The notes: generated from the letters alone by a model not told the origin. A DNA stretch of 64,000 nucleotides from Tritrichomonas foetus (GCA_001839685.1 MLAK01000700.1:1-64000), one strand, 5' to 3'; numbered from the stretch's first letter, positions 1-10,914 are shown. Numbers and translations: made by a program.

Positions 1-78
1 GATGAGCAACAGGAGGTTGCGAGAGATGCCCGAAATTATATCTACTACGTAGACCATCTTATCGACATTATTGATTGA
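1..78 (+). pseudogene. C-terminal fragment of an unknown protein
   Basis: An open frame enters from the left window edge and ends at TGA 76-78. The 25 visible codons are acidic, then hydrophobic and Tyr/Ile-rich. It lies 25 bases upstream of the next plus-strand start and is probably the tail of another gene of the same relic. No family can be assigned from so little. Confidence 0.3.
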
Positions 79-103
79 TATTTTTACTTCTTTTAAAAAT
101 ACC

Positions 104-641
104 ATGAGTCGAGTTCTTTTTGGAAAAGTCAATTCAAAAACTTCTAAGGAAAAAAATGCAAAAAAGAAGCCATGAGTGGAATATTATGAATGTTCAATAG
201 GACTTCATCGTACTCCTAATCAGATTTAAGATGTACCAGCAGGACAATTTACTTCTGGAATATTATATGATCGTCATATAGGACCTGAGTTACCACCACC
301 ACTACCATTTTCAGCAGATATTCCATCATCTGGAGCATCTAGAGCTCCATCACCACCTCCAGCAAGAAGAGCTAGAAGAGCAAGAAGGGGTCGAAGAGGT
401 GAAATAGATCATCATACTTTGATAAAAAATCAATAGACAACCAAATCCTGCTCAACCAAGACAGATTTTAAAAGCTCTCAACTCAAAACATTCTAATGGG
501 TGTATGTATCGTTTCAATAAACAGAATAAGACCTTCGAAGTTAAACAAAAAGGAACCGTAAATGTAAAAGCTCATAAAGTCAGAAGAACATGTAAGGGTG
601 CTGTTGTTCCAAGGAGATTAAATATACGTTATTATAATTAA
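104..641 (+). pseudogene. Basic, Pro-rich virus-like protein, broken
   Basis: The ATG at 104 opens a frame with a Lys-rich N-terminus, a TGA at 173-175 (codon 24), a further in-frame TAA, a Pro-rich segment, an Arg-rich patch (ARRARRARRGRRG) and a one-base shift near 428. The shifted frame continues as a basic tail to TAA 639-641. High charge and small size resemble DNA-binding core proteins of double-jelly-roll DNA viruses and Mavericks, but no family signature was recognised, so the role is inference. It converges on and slightly overlaps the capsid-like gene on the other strand. Confidence 0.4.
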
Positions 642-1782
642 TATGAGGCTTATCATAGCTATTCTGGTTAACATATTGATTAATGTATCATCAACATGAT
701 TAGTAGAAATCATATCAATACGAATACTAGAAATCTTTGCGAGTTTAGTTTCTAACTGATGAGTATCTAAAGGTGCGAGAGAAAATGGATTTCTTTCTTT
801 CATACCTCCTGAAAATGATATTCGATTACCTCGAAAACGATTGTAAAACTCATTATTTGGTAAAGTTTTCAAATTTTTATGATCAGCATACCACATTTCT
901 TTTATATTTTTTGTCGCTTCTGTTTCATCATTTACTACTTCAGTAGTTGTACTGATGAAATTTTTGATAAGATGCTTAGCTGAATCATATAAGCTCCATG
1001 TTGGCATTTGATTTATAGCTGATTGACAATCTTATGTTGCTATGAATGTAAATACTCCATCATTCTGAGTAACAGTTAATCGAAGTTCATTACCAGCTAT
1101 TGCTGCCATTAAATAGTTATCAATGCCTTGGAACCATGTAACAACAGTAGTCATAGGCTTTGAGACAGGAAATATATAAGTTCTAACTATTTCTTTCGTA
1201 TTAGCTTTGGCAGGATAGCTAGAAAGTTCAACTGAACATCCTGGAAAATCATAACATGCCTTTTCACCAATATGACCCCGTTTATTTTGTTCAGTAATCT
1301 TTGTTATATTATTAGCTAAAGCACACATTTCTAAATCATTAATACTTAATGATGTACCAGCACCTCCTAAAGTAACTTGTGAGAATAACTGAGCACCATG
1401 ACGTAAAGCTAATCGAATTTATCTCCTGCATAGCATTCATCAAAATCCCTTCATCTATCTCCCATTTCCCTTCATTTGGTTTTTTCGGAATATCTGTACA
1501 TTTAACACTAACTTCTACATCAAAGATTAATCTAGATTGAGCCCAATCAACTATTTTACCTCTTGTTCCACCAAAGTCAAAGTTAATAGTTGTACCTGGA
1601 ACAAAAGTACAGTTCGGCCCACTATCAGAATAACAATGATCAATGGTTGGAATCATTCCATCAACAACACTGATTTCATGAAGTTTTGGAACTAATGCAG
1701 TATTTAATGCAACTGCTTGATCAACTTAGTTTGATACACCATGATTATCAATATCTGCGATACCTGCGAATGGATTGGACAT
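618..1782 (-). pseudogene. Capsid-like protein, broken
   Basis: The minus-strand frame starts at ATG 1782 and runs to 618, about 385 codons. It contains two in-frame TAA codons (around codon 19 and after the segment ending FTFIAT near 1032) and a one-base shift near 1420. An N-terminal stretch with IVDWAQSRLIFDVEVSV resembles the opening strand of jelly-roll capsid proteins of Mavericks and adenovirus-like viruses. The C-terminus ends in a hydrophobic Ile-rich segment. The start lies 47 bases from the ATPase start on the opposite strand, so the pair could share a bidirectional promoter. A minor capsid or membrane-linked virion protein is also possible; a profile comparison would decide. Confidence 0.4.
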
Positions 1783-1828
1783 TTCTTTATCATCAAATAA
1801 AAAAATAAAGATATTTACCAAGAAACAA

Positions 1829-2362
1829 ATGAATAACGATCCAAACGCTCATTACTTTCTAAATGACTGGTTACAAAATAGATTTTTAACTTATTTATTA
1901 GGTACAACAGGATCTGGTAAAACTTATACATTCTTTGATATGGTGCCAATAATGAAAAGATATCGACATACACCTTCTCATATTATTATCTGTTCTACAT
2001 CTGGAGGTTTAGATAGAACATTAAGGAAACAACTTAAAGAACGAAAGATAACTTGTCCACAAGAGTTTTGTTTTATAAATGATTTAACAGAAATAGTTCA
2101 AAGTATTATATCATCTTATATAATCAAAAAAGTTCTAGAGAAGTTGCTCCTTGTTCAATCAGCAGATTTAATAAATGATGTGGAAAATAAACTAGATAAG
2201 TTGCAAGATGATATTACTTCGAAGTTTATTTTGTTTGAAACTTTCCAAAAGAACTTACAAATATTTATAGATAACATTCGCGAATGTTTATATAAAACAG
2301 TGAAGAAAAGAATTCTGTTAGACAATGGTCAATCGAATTTGAATCGAAGTGGAATACTTTGA
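1829..2362 (+). pseudogene. Packaging-type ATPase, C-terminally truncated
   Basis: The ATG at 1829 begins a 178-codon frame with a clear P-loop, LLGTTGSGKTYTFFDM, close to the N-terminus, followed by a strand ending IIICSTSGG. This matches the start of A32-like (FtsK/HerA) genome-packaging ATPases of Mavericks and nucleocytoplasmic large DNA viruses. No Walker B acidic motif follows. After about residue 95 the sequence turns into a Leu/Lys/Asp-rich helical stretch ending at TGA, so the motor domain appears truncated or replaced. The frame stays open upstream to a TTG at 1775, but that would overlap the divergent capsid-like start. Confidence 0.55.
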
Positions 2363-2366
2363 TCAA

Positions 2367-4695
2367 CTATGAAAGCTTATAACCAGCGTTCAACTCCATA
2401 TTATTATTATTTTCAGATTGTATTTTTATTACTCCTTCTGTTGTTGAACTATTGTTGATATATTTATTAGAATCAGCTGTTCCTCCTCCAGAATGTTGAT
2501 CAACATATTCTTTAGTCGTATATTCTTTATCTTCACCATTGACGAGTGATCCTCTTACTTTCACTTTAGGCGATGTCATATTAAACATCTCGTTACTTAA
2601 ATCTGTCATATGAACTCCACAGATTAATGTAACCCTCTCATGTGATCCAAATTCTATCATTTTCGTATGCTCAACATTTATCTATAACGGTTACCATTAT
2701 ATTATTAATTTTACTTTTAATCTTGACAGTATCACCACTGATTGTTGTTTCATTCATCAATGTTAACTTAGAAACTCCAGTATTTAACTCCATAATACCT
2801 GGACATTGTATTGTCATATAATCTTTTTCTGTTGAACTATTTGGAATATATTTAACGAGATCAGTTTTAGCTGCATAAGTTTGATCAATCATATTCAACT
2901 CCATTCTTAGAGCATCTTTGGTTGTATAGTTATTCAACTCATCTTTCAACATATATTCTTTATTTTCACCATTGACGAGTGATCCATTGACTTTAAGAGT
3001 TGGAGTTGTAATATTAATAGTGTTAGGATGTTCTAGCGTAAATTGATCTTCATCAATATATAAAGGTGTCTTTTCTCTACAAGGATCAGGTGTAACTGCT
3101 AATCATTTACAATCTATGGTAATAAGTCCAGATGTTTTGTATTATAAATGCGATAGGCTCTCTCTTCTTCAAGGCTCATTTGATATACCTAAAAGTTTTT
3201 CAATTGCTTCTATTCTCTACAATATTGATTTACCATTTCTATCTATTATTTCTCTATTTAGATGAATAGAATATGTATTTAAGTTCAACATTGAAGTTTT
3301 TATTTTTAATGTTGGATCTGTAGTAGTAGTTTGATCTAAAAAAAAACTTTGATAAGCAGGATATTCATCTTTTAGAAGTACATTATTCTTTGCTGGTACT
3401 TCTTCAATATTAATAAAAAGTTTTCCGATAACATGAATTTTTTCTTCTGAATCTTTTGGTGTGTAAATATATCGAATATGATAAACAATATATTCTATTA
3501 ACTGATCTAAGAACTTTTCTTTTTCTTCTTGTTCATATTCAACTATTCCCATTGCTGTTGATAATGCTTGTTTATTTGGTTCTGATAAAGTTAACTCTGG
3601 AGCTTCATTAGCATCCCAAGGATATTCTGGATTCTTTTCTGGATTTTCCCCAGGATTTTCTTCTGGATATACTCCTAGATTCTCTTCTAGTGGTGCTTCT
3701 CTTACTTGAGGTAATGGAACATAACCAGATGGAACGAAAGGTGTTTTATTTTTGATTGAATCAATGGGTTGCCAACATCTCATCCATCCTCTGTTTATAT
3801 TTCTTACAGCAAGTGATAACATATTACATCTTCCTACCATTTGTTTATTAATTGCTTCTCCTAAATACGAGCAATCTTCATTGATGTTCTATTATCGAGA
3901 TTTAGAATCTTTATTAGTTTTTCGGACCTACCTTCGATTTTATCTAATCCATTTTCTAACCACTTAACTTTATAAGGTGTTCCTTCTAATGCATCTAACG
4001 CTATCTGATATTCATCTAAAAACTGACTTAAAAAATCAGGACCTTTACTTGCTGACCAATCCGCAAGAGAATCAGATTTAATGAAAGCAGCTGTAGCATT
4101 GATTTGGATTTGCTTTTCAGAAATAGCTTTAGCAGATAATACTGAATCAGCTACATTCCATCTTGTATTTATTAAGTTCTGAATAACTTGCCAAGCGGAA
4201 ACACTATTTTCTTCTGTTATTCCCATCATATTTTCTAGCCATTCTTTTTCAGTCATTGGTTTTTCTCCTTCTGGTAGATTTTCACAATAAATCTCATAAG
4301 CACTTTTGCCTACTATCTCTTTTCCATCTTTATCTTTTAAACTGTCTAACCATACTTCTTCAGTCATTGGGATTTCTCCATACATTTTCAGCATAAATCT
4401 TATATGCACTTTTATCATTCATTCCAGGTAATCCATCTTTTCCAGGGATTCCATCAACTCCATCTTTTCCATTTTTTCCATCTTTACCAGGAGGACCTCT
4501 TTCACCTTTCAAACTTTTTAGCCAATCTTCTTCGGATAAAGGCCCATTACCTTGACTAACAGTAAAATCTTTATAAACATCATATGCACTTTTACCATAA
4601 ATCTCAGCGCCTGTAATATCTTCTGCAGTATGAGTATGTTTGATGGGAGCATTTTGATTTGTTTTATTATTTATCATTGACTCAATAGTAGACAT
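2367..4695 (-). pseudogene. Collagen-like fibre protein, broken (copy 1)
   Basis: Starting at ATG 4695, the minus strand encodes a fibre-like protein. Near residue 70 there is a run of Gly-X-Y triplets (GERGPPGKDGKNGKDG and more). This is followed by repeats of the form KSAYEIYCENLPEGE..MTEKEWLE, a Pro/Glu-rich linker, and further modules containing GSLVNGENKEY and KDELNNYTTKD. At least four frame changes (near 4400, 3890, 3190 and 2670) and several stops break it. Collagen triplets plus modular repeats are known from tail or virion fibres and surface adhesins of DNA viruses; attachment is inference. It converges on the ATPase gene, ending 5 bases from it. Confidence 0.55.
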
Positions 4696-4792
4696 ATCGG
4701 AAGGAGTTAATATTTGTGTCTCACTTCTTAAGCCTCTACAATATTCACAAGGACATTGACATAGACTAATTTAAACAAAAATAAAAATGAAG

Positions 4793-5167
4793 TTATTTAT
4801 TCATATATTTTAAGAAAGTTTTAAGTGCCTTTTCTCTGAACTCTTCCCTTACTATCGCTTTGTTTGTCAATGGTTTTCTTGGTATTGGTGGTGGTAGTTT
4901 TTGATTCTGCATTTGTGGCTCTGGTGTTTCTTCTTTTTGAGGTGTCATCTTTTTCGGCTTTAGGTTTGATTAGCGTGGAGGTTCTGGTTCCTCCTCCGCG
5001 AACTCGCTATCCTCTTCTATTACTATTGGTTTCCTCACCTTTTTTTTTACAACTTTTTTAGGTGGTGGAGGATCACTTTCTTCGTTTGATTCATCATCGG
5101 ATGGTGGCGGACGTGCTACTTTTTTCTTCTGACGTTCTTTGACTTTTGATGTATGTTCTTGTGGCAT
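4793..5167 (-). pseudogene. Lys/Pro/Glu-rich protein with one in-frame stop
   Basis: ATG 5167 to TAA 4793-4795 is 125 codons in a single frame, interrupted only by a TAA after residue 65. The protein is strongly charged, with alternating acidic (DDESNEESD), poly-Pro and Lys-rich (KKVVKKKVRK) patches. After the stop it continues as a Gln/Pro-rich tail of similar style. No domain is recognised. A nucleic-acid-binding or scaffold role is possible. Its position just upstream of the fibre gene on the same strand fits the same transcription direction. Confidence 0.4.
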
Positions 5168-5461
5168 TCCACCTCCAACACTGCGGATGCCGAGGGTTTC
5201 ATAGTTTCATTTAAAAGCATAACCTGGAGGGAAATGTTGACTTAATCTTTTATTTAACATTTGAGATGATGCTAATGATATTATCTCATCTCTGTTAGCA
5301 GAAACAGTACCTCTTATTTTAGATAAATCTTTTCTCATTCTTTTTAAGTCTTATTCAACTTTCTCAAGAGTTAGATAATCTGATGTTTAAAGAAAAATAA
5401 AAAATAAAGATTGATTGATTTTTATTCAATCTCAACGATTCTTACGTAGCCGTGAAGATGG

Positions 5462-6251
5462 TTATGATGATTCTTCACCACGAGCAATAGCTTCTTCTTT
5501 TTCCTTTTGCTTTTGAGCTTTTCGCTTTTGATAGTTTTCCCTCATTTGTTGACGTTTAGCTTCTTTTGAACATCCCATTGCGTAAAACTATAATTCATCT
5601 TAAAGCTCTTAAATGAATCCCTTAGATAATCGATGTTTGAAGTAATATCATCCAAGAACTGTTGAACCGTACGGTCACCACCATGTTTTATAATTGCTTT
5701 CGCATCATCTTCAAAGTTATCTTTGGTTGCCATTGGCAGTGATTCTTGATCACATAAAGTATCTTGCGAATAATACAAACAATCATCTTGGTCATCAAAG
5801 TTATTATCATCTGAAGTGTTAGCTGATACAATATACAACGGATCAAAATCATCATCAACGCGTTTGTTTCCCTCCTCGTCTGAAATCTCTCGAATAGTAG
5901 TTGGTACCTCTTCTTCTGATCCTCATCTCTTTCCTCGTTCCTCTTCTCGCCATCTTGGTGATGTTTTCGCGGGGCGTCATTTTTATCAACGGCATGCATG
6001 GCTTCATCAACATCATTGTGAAGCTTAGCATCTTTTTTAATATCATTTTTGCTTTCAAAATTTTTGTTATCTTTTTGGATATCAACATTTTTGGAAGCAA
6101 TATTTTCGTCATCAATATTTTTGGTATCAAGGATATCTTGTTAATCTTTTCGACTTCCTTCTTGATGTCTCTTAAATCGGAGGAATTCTTGATATAACAA
6201 CAACTCCTCTGAGGACATATTAACGCCTAAAGGATCACTGTTATTTTGCAT
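5462..6251 (-). pseudogene. Acidic/coiled protein with basic tail, broken
   Basis: From ATG 6251 the frame reads through a short Leu/Glu-rich helix, then an in-frame TAA, then an Asn/Asp/Lys-rich low-complexity stretch and an acidic segment with DDDFDPLYIVS. It ends in a Lys/Gln/Glu-rich helix at TAA 5462-5464. At least two frameshifts (near 5910 and 5580) are needed to follow it. Composition suggests a structural or DNA-associated virion protein, but no family is recognised. It starts about 100 bases downstream of the end of the next upstream gene. Confidence 0.35.
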
Positions 6252-6353
6252 CTGCAAAGTATAAAAATGAAGTGATTTCGGCGAGATATTAGTATTCTTT
6301 AATCATCTTATACCTAATTGAATCATATGATTAATATTCTATAGAAAATGCTC

Positions 6354-6940
6354 TCATATATTTCTATACATTGCACAAATCTCATATGCATCTTCAATTG
6401 CCTTTTCGATTATAGTTTTTGGAGAAAATAATGGAGTGGCATTGATTTGTTTTTCAATAGATGATTGTACTTTTTGGCTGTAAAAATATTATTGAGGAAT
6501 GATCGATAAATTGTTAACTTTGTTTGGGTCCACATTTATTTGAATGAGAAGTCCAATATTTTGAATATTTGAGATAATAAATGAGTGGTTCACAATTGTG
6601 TAAATTGAGCTTTTTAATTAGACCTCGAAAATTTTCTTATGAATCATTTGAGGGAACATCTTCATTATCACAAAAGTCAATTATCTTGTCTTTGTCATCT
6701 TTTTCTCTTCAATGTTTGGCATTTTTTCTGAACTTATCAGCGTCATCATAAGCGATAAAATTTTTGATTTCATATTCTGACAAATTGTGATTCAAAAGTC
6801 GTTTGTATGTTTCGATCGCCATTTCATTGAGAGACTGTTCACTTAAAATGTCGATTTGAGAATAAGACATTTTTATTGTTGGAAGAGTTGTGAAATCATT
6901 GATACCATTATCTTCTGCCATCTTTCTAAAATTTTATTCC

Positions 6941-6977
<37 letters not shown>

Positions 6978-7254
6978 ATATTTTTGGAGTTTTTTGACCG
7001 CTTTTTTGGTATATGGTTCCTGCATCCCTTTTGTAATCATTATTGGTATCACCATCGAAGTCTACGGTTACTGCAGCTTTTTCATACTCGTGCTGAGCAG
7101 AATGGTTCCGGGATACTTTTGCTGGGATCGGTGGAGGGGTGTTGGAATATGTTTGTGTTCCCCGACGCACTTTATGTTTTTGAGTTCCTGGATCTTTATT
7201 TTGGTTCTGGGCATTGCCTGATTGCTTTTGTTGGGCGTTTTGTCGAGACGACAT
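6354..7254 (-). pseudogene. Gln/Lys-rich protein with poly-Lys tract, broken
   Basis: ATG 7254 opens a Gln/Asn-rich N-terminus (NAQQKQSGNAQNQ). Around residue 95 it enters a homopolymer of 34 A on the coding strand, read as poly-Lys. Beyond the tract the plausible frame continues with a helical acidic region (SYSQIDILSEQSLNEMAIE), stops, one further frameshift near 6595 and an Ile/Ala-rich C-terminus ending EDAYEICAMYRNI before TGA 6354-6356. The homopolymer makes the frame across 6943-6976 uncertain. No family recognised. Confidence 0.35.
6943..6976. repeat. 34-bp T homopolymer inside a gene
   Basis: An uninterrupted run of 34 T on the plus strand (A on the coding minus strand) lies inside a gene frame, where it reads as poly-Lys. 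Its length may be misassembled, and length change here would shift the downstream frame. Confidence 0.9.
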
Positions 7255-7308
7255 CGATGTTTATTCCTATGACATTGATTTCGATGCATTTTATAATGAC
7301 GTTAAAGT

Positions 7309-7383
7309 TTAACGTCGACCCACAACAACGCGAATGGTTGCTACACGTCTACGAGATGCTCTTCTCCTTCTACAATAAGCCAT
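7309..7383 (-). CDS. 24-residue Arg-rich core-type peptide
   Basis: ATG 7383 to TAA 7309-7311 encodes 24 residues, 10 of them Arg, beginning MAYCRRRRASRRR and ending VVVGRR. Such very short Arg-rich peptides resemble DNA-condensing core peptides (adenovirus mu/pX type) and protamines; the role here is inference from composition and from its place in a virus-like cluster. It sits between two genes on the same strand, 26 bases past the end of the upstream gene. The frame continues past the stop into the next gene with further UAA/UAG codons. Confidence 0.45.
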   Translation of the reverse strand: MAYCRRRRASRRRVATIRVVVGRR

Positions 7384-7409
7384 AATTATTCACATACTGT
7401 TAAAAAAAC

Positions 7410-8835
7410 TTATTTAAATAAAGACATCATATGCTTACCCATACCATATACTAAATTCTAAATTGCTTTACCTTTATTCCAAACATTCTTACCTATTTCC
7501 AATAACTCTTTTAGGGAAAGCTTTTCACCAAGTATCTTGAGATGACATTTACCGTAATTTTCAACGACATTTGAAATCATTTCTTTCTTAATTTCGACAA
7601 ACCTATCTTTCCAAACTTCTGATTTATTTTTTGTGATGAATAACTTTAAGGTTTTCGTTTTTCACCTTCATAGTAACAAGTAATGTAAAATTTACAATCT
7701 TTTTGAATTTCGAGGTGATGATCGTTGAGCTCATCGACGCGAATATCAATTGCCATTTCTTCATCTGGGACCTCGTGATGGTTAAGAGGTGGAAGTTTCT
7801 TATTTTGGTCTTTTTGGTCTTTTTGAACTTTCGAGAACAACAGTTTTGGAGATTTTTTGTTATGTTCGAGCTTGTTGAGAAGTTTTAGCATTGAATGAAG
7901 CTTTTCTATCAGAATCTGACAATTCAAAAAGTTCTGCTTCTCGACGACCAAGTGTCTTGCGAACTTTTATAGGACTTTGAGCTTTGTAACGAGGTTTATT
8001 CACTCCTACAAAAGTTTTTGGAAGCTCCTCGATTGAAATTGGTCGTTTCTTAAAAAGTTGTGAGATTGATGTTCTTTTTCTTAATCAAATGGACAAACAA
8101 ATTCGGATATTTTGAAAGATTCTGGTTTAAGCTTCATGTAAAATTCTAACAACTGATGAATTTCAGTATTTGAATTTAAAAAGTTCTGCCAACGAGGAAC
8201 GGAATTTGTTTTGTCAAATCATTAAAGAACCTTGGATCGAGAACAATTTCAAGAAGCTTTTCATATCCTTTAATTTTGCAACAATGGAGAAGCTTTGTTG
8301 GAAGAAAAATTGCAAAGAGATGGGTTGGATTAAATTTGAAGTTGAATTTTTCATTAAGCTTCTTGGTTAATATTTCACCAAAAGTTGTAATGTCATAAAA
8401 CTTCTGGAAGGCAAGCACATTATCATTAAATTCTTTTGGAAGACCTTTTGAAGATTCATGAAGCTTAAAGTTTTTGGAACCTTTTTCATATGTGTTCCAA
8501 AATTGTCTTGTAACATCAGCATTGACAATTTTGTCAAAAAGAAATTTAAAGTCTTCAGAAGGTTATCTGCGATGAAGCTTCATATTTTGGAGTAAATGTA
8601 AGTGCCATTCATAATTTTCGATATTGACCAAAACATTTTCGGTGAATTTGGGTGGCATTTCATTATAAATTGTTTTGCAGTTATACTGAATATCAGCATT
8701 AAGTGTATAAATTTTAGCTACTCCAATAAGGAGTTGGTCAACAAGTGGCTGTTGGATAAATTCATTGTAAGGAGGTTAATTAAATTCTGAATGATCTTCA
8801 GTTTCTGCATTTTCCTGAGAAATATTTCCCGACAT
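7410..8835 (-). pseudogene. Large virus-like protein of unknown role, broken
   Basis: ATG 8835 starts a roughly 470-codon reading path ending at TAA 7410-7412. The N-terminal 200 codons lie in one frame with two in-frame TAA codons and carry patterned hydrophobic and aromatic residues, including an HLFAIFLPTKLLHCCKIKGY segment and VLDPRFFNDLTKQIPF. Three or more frameshifts (near 8190, 8050, 7840 and 7640) separate later parts. The last 60 codons are Lys/Glu-rich with an in-frame TAG shortly before the end, followed by a Gly/Met-containing tail. It looks like a folded virion or replication protein, but no motif was recognised. Confidence 0.4.
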
Positions 8836-8995
8836 TGTAAAAAAGTAAAGTGAAAAAAATTGCGCCCAAAATAAAATAAAAAAATGCGGGAATAAAACCC
8901 GTGAAAAATTTAATTAAAAATTGTGGGAAAAGATTTGTACCAAAATTTTAGCGGGAAAATGAATAATTGATGAAAAATGCATTAACAATTCATAA

Positions 8996-9130
8996 TCAAT
9001 GAGTAACTTCATATATTTTTTTTTCGATAATAAACTCCTTTTCTTTCTCAGGTTGATTTTTCTGCTTTCGATTCCATTTGATTTTAACAAAATGTTTTGG
9101 AAGTTTATTTTTTCGTAAATTAGGTTTCAT
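8996..9130 (-). CDS. Small basic protein, 44 aa
   Basis: ATG 9130 to TGA 8996-8998 is an uninterrupted 44-codon frame, Lys-rich in its first two thirds (LRKNKLPKHFVKIKWNRKQK) and acidic/aromatic at the end. Its composition resembles the other basic proteins of this locus. It stands between AT-rich spacers and another intact small frame on the same strand. No family is recognised, and chance cannot be excluded at this length. Confidence 0.3.
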   Translation of the reverse strand: MKPNLRKNKLPKHFVKIKWNRKQKNQPEKEKEFIIEKKIYEVTH

Positions 9131-9175
9131 TTATAAAATAATAAAAATATTAATTAAAGATTAAGTAAAAAAATC

Positions 9176-9412
9176 TTACTTTAAATGATGTTGCATACCA
9201 TTTTTTCCCCTTAACTCACTAAGAAATTTACTATTACCTGAATTGTATTGTAAGGGATTAGATTGTTTAATAAATTTACCTGGATCAACAATTTTACCTC
9301 TCCTCTCCATTTGTGCTTGAAGACCTAATTCTGGATTTAAAACCCAGTCATTAAATTCTTTTTTATTCATTGAGTCTACATTATTTTTATCTTTTCGACT
9401 ATTATGTTCCAT
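9176..9412 (-). CDS. Small hydrophilic protein, 78 aa
   Basis: ATG 9412 to TAA gives an uninterrupted 78-codon frame rich in Lys, Asn, Gln and Gly (for example ELGLQAQMERRGKIVDPGKF). It has no membrane segment or recognised motif. It is one of the few unbroken frames of the virus-like locus and is spaced 45 bases from the neighbouring small gene downstream. Real coding is suggested by balanced amino-acid use unlike the AT-rich spacers. Confidence 0.4.
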   Translation of the reverse strand: MEHNSRKDKNNVDSMNKKEFNDWVLNPELGLQAQMERRGKIVDPGKFIKQSNPLQYNSGNSKFLSELRGKNGMQHHLK

Positions 9413-9435
9413 TTTTATATAATTAAAAATATTAT

Positions 9436-9535
9436 TTAAAGATCTTTTGAATCATCTGAGAAAGTAAAAACTTCTTTATTTGGTTTTCTATATTTTGCTT
9501 TTATTCGTTCACAACTCTATGTGTTTCTTAATCCG
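9436..9535 (-). pseudogene. Short Lys-rich fragment with in-frame TAG
   Basis: A minus-strand frame of about 30 codons with one TAG reads CERIKAKYRKPNKEVFTFSD and ends at TAA 9436-9438. It resembles the small basic genes beside it and is probably the remnant of another one. Confidence 0.25.
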
Positions 9536-9891
9536 AATCAGTTCAGAATAAAAAATTTGACCAGATTTAATTCTAGAATAAACCACTTTTTCTAAACTAA
9601 AATTTGGACTATTATTCACAAAAATAGATAATCGTTATTCTAGAAAAAGTTAAGAAATCTAGAATAAATTGAATACTTCACACGGATATTATTTTCTCTT
9701 CTAAAAGAGCTAATCAAAATGTAAAAATGGATGATCTAAATGCTTAACATCATTGGCACTTGATGAAATCCACGCCTCTATTAGAAAATAGCACAAGATG
9801 AAAATTCATTAAACAAGAAATAGATCGATTGTGAAAGATCAAAAGTGAAGATATCGAAATAAAAAACTAAAAAAATATTATTAAATATTCT

Positions 9892-10914
9892 TTAATCATT
9901 ATTTCGAATTATTAAATCCTGGATTTCATTGTTGTTATTGATTTCTTCCTCAATTTCTTCTTCATCCTCTTGATTATCCCTCATGATATTATTGATGCTT
10001 GAGTTAGTTTCAATTCTCATAGGGTGAAGTGTAGTATAATAATTTGTTAAACATACTGCTAATAATGTGTATTCAACTAAAGATTGATCAGATCCCCTGA
10101 AAATGGAACCAACAATTCCCCATAAATTTTTCATCATTGCCAAAAAAATTCACAACGATAACTCGATCATGTTGAATTTTATTGTTATATGATGTGATTT
10201 CACTTGGCATAGATTGACCTCTCTGTTATCTTTGTTGTACAATTGCTTCTGGATATTCCTTATTCTAACCTACATATCCTTTGTCGAATAAGATTTGATT
10301 TCTTCCTATCATTTGAATATTTATTAAATATTTCATATAAGTGATTTTTGATAAAATTTTGCTTTCTCTGAAAACATTAATATAATGCATTTTGCCTTTA
10401 AAATTTGCATTGGTGATAATACAGATTCCATCAGGGTTAATAATTGCCAGCAATTTAATTCCATGCATTTTATGTTTCATGGAATAATACTTTTTTTGTT
10501 CGTTAATATCTGCAGATATGAGTTGTTCGTTAATAAATGCATATTAGGCTCACATCGCATGCTCCTATAGCATCAGGAAAATTGTCAAATTTTTTAATTG
10601 AATAGATATTGGGATTCACAACTATTTCCATCATTTTAGGTAAAATTAAATTGATTGGTTCTTTCAATATTCTCATTAACATATTTTTGCTGATTCTTAA
10701 TAGCAATGAAAGTTCTTGAAATTTACCATACATATTCATATATAATAATAATATAAAAAACTTATTTTCATTTGATAATTTTCCTTTTTTGCCTCTTTTT
10801 TGTTTAAAACAATTTTCTATTTGGCGAAATAAATTCGTAAATTCTTCACAGGTGAAATTAGTTAATTTTTTACAACAGTTTTGGGATCTGAAAATAAAAC
10901 TGAACAACCGAATG
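9892..10914 (-). pseudogene. Harbinger/DDE_4-type transposase relic
   Basis: Three successive minus-strand frames follow the order of a DDE_Tnp_4 (PIF/Harbinger-like) transposase. The first is an N-terminal helical region ending DAIGACDVS, matching the first catalytic aspartate motif. The second contains HGIKLLAIINPDGICIITNA..GKMHYINVFRES and later ILFDKGYVG, matching the second aspartate block. The third, ending near 9892, reads MKNLWGIVGSIFRG..LAVCLTNYYTTLHPMR, matching the usual C-terminal helix before a short acidic tail. Frameshifts near 10540 and 10260 and lost start context show it is dead. Terminal repeats were not found. Confidence 0.55.

Larger units (their letters stand above)
1..9535. 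mobile_element. Decayed Maverick/Polinton-like locus 1
   Basis: This block holds a cluster of small genes on both strands typical of a virus-like Maverick/Polinton: a capsid-like protein, a Walker A ATPase divergent from it, a collagen-like fibre gene, acidic or Pro-rich small proteins and Arg-rich peptides. Almost every long frame carries in-frame stops and one or more frameshifts, so the block is a relic. I see no protein-primed DNA polymerase, retrovirus-type integrase or protease, and no terminal inverted repeats, so the Maverick label rests on the ATPase, the capsid-like frame and the gene style. The left end runs off the window and the right limit is approximate. Confidence 0.6.

Noticed and set aside
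5816..6197. Plus-strand Ile/Phe-rich frames suggesting membrane proteins
   Set aside because: They are complements of Asn/Asp/Lys-rich coding on the minus strand.
6975..7385. A 136-codon Phe-rich plus-strand frame
   Set aside because: Antisense of the Gln/Lys-rich and Arg-rich genes; it begins in the T homopolymer.
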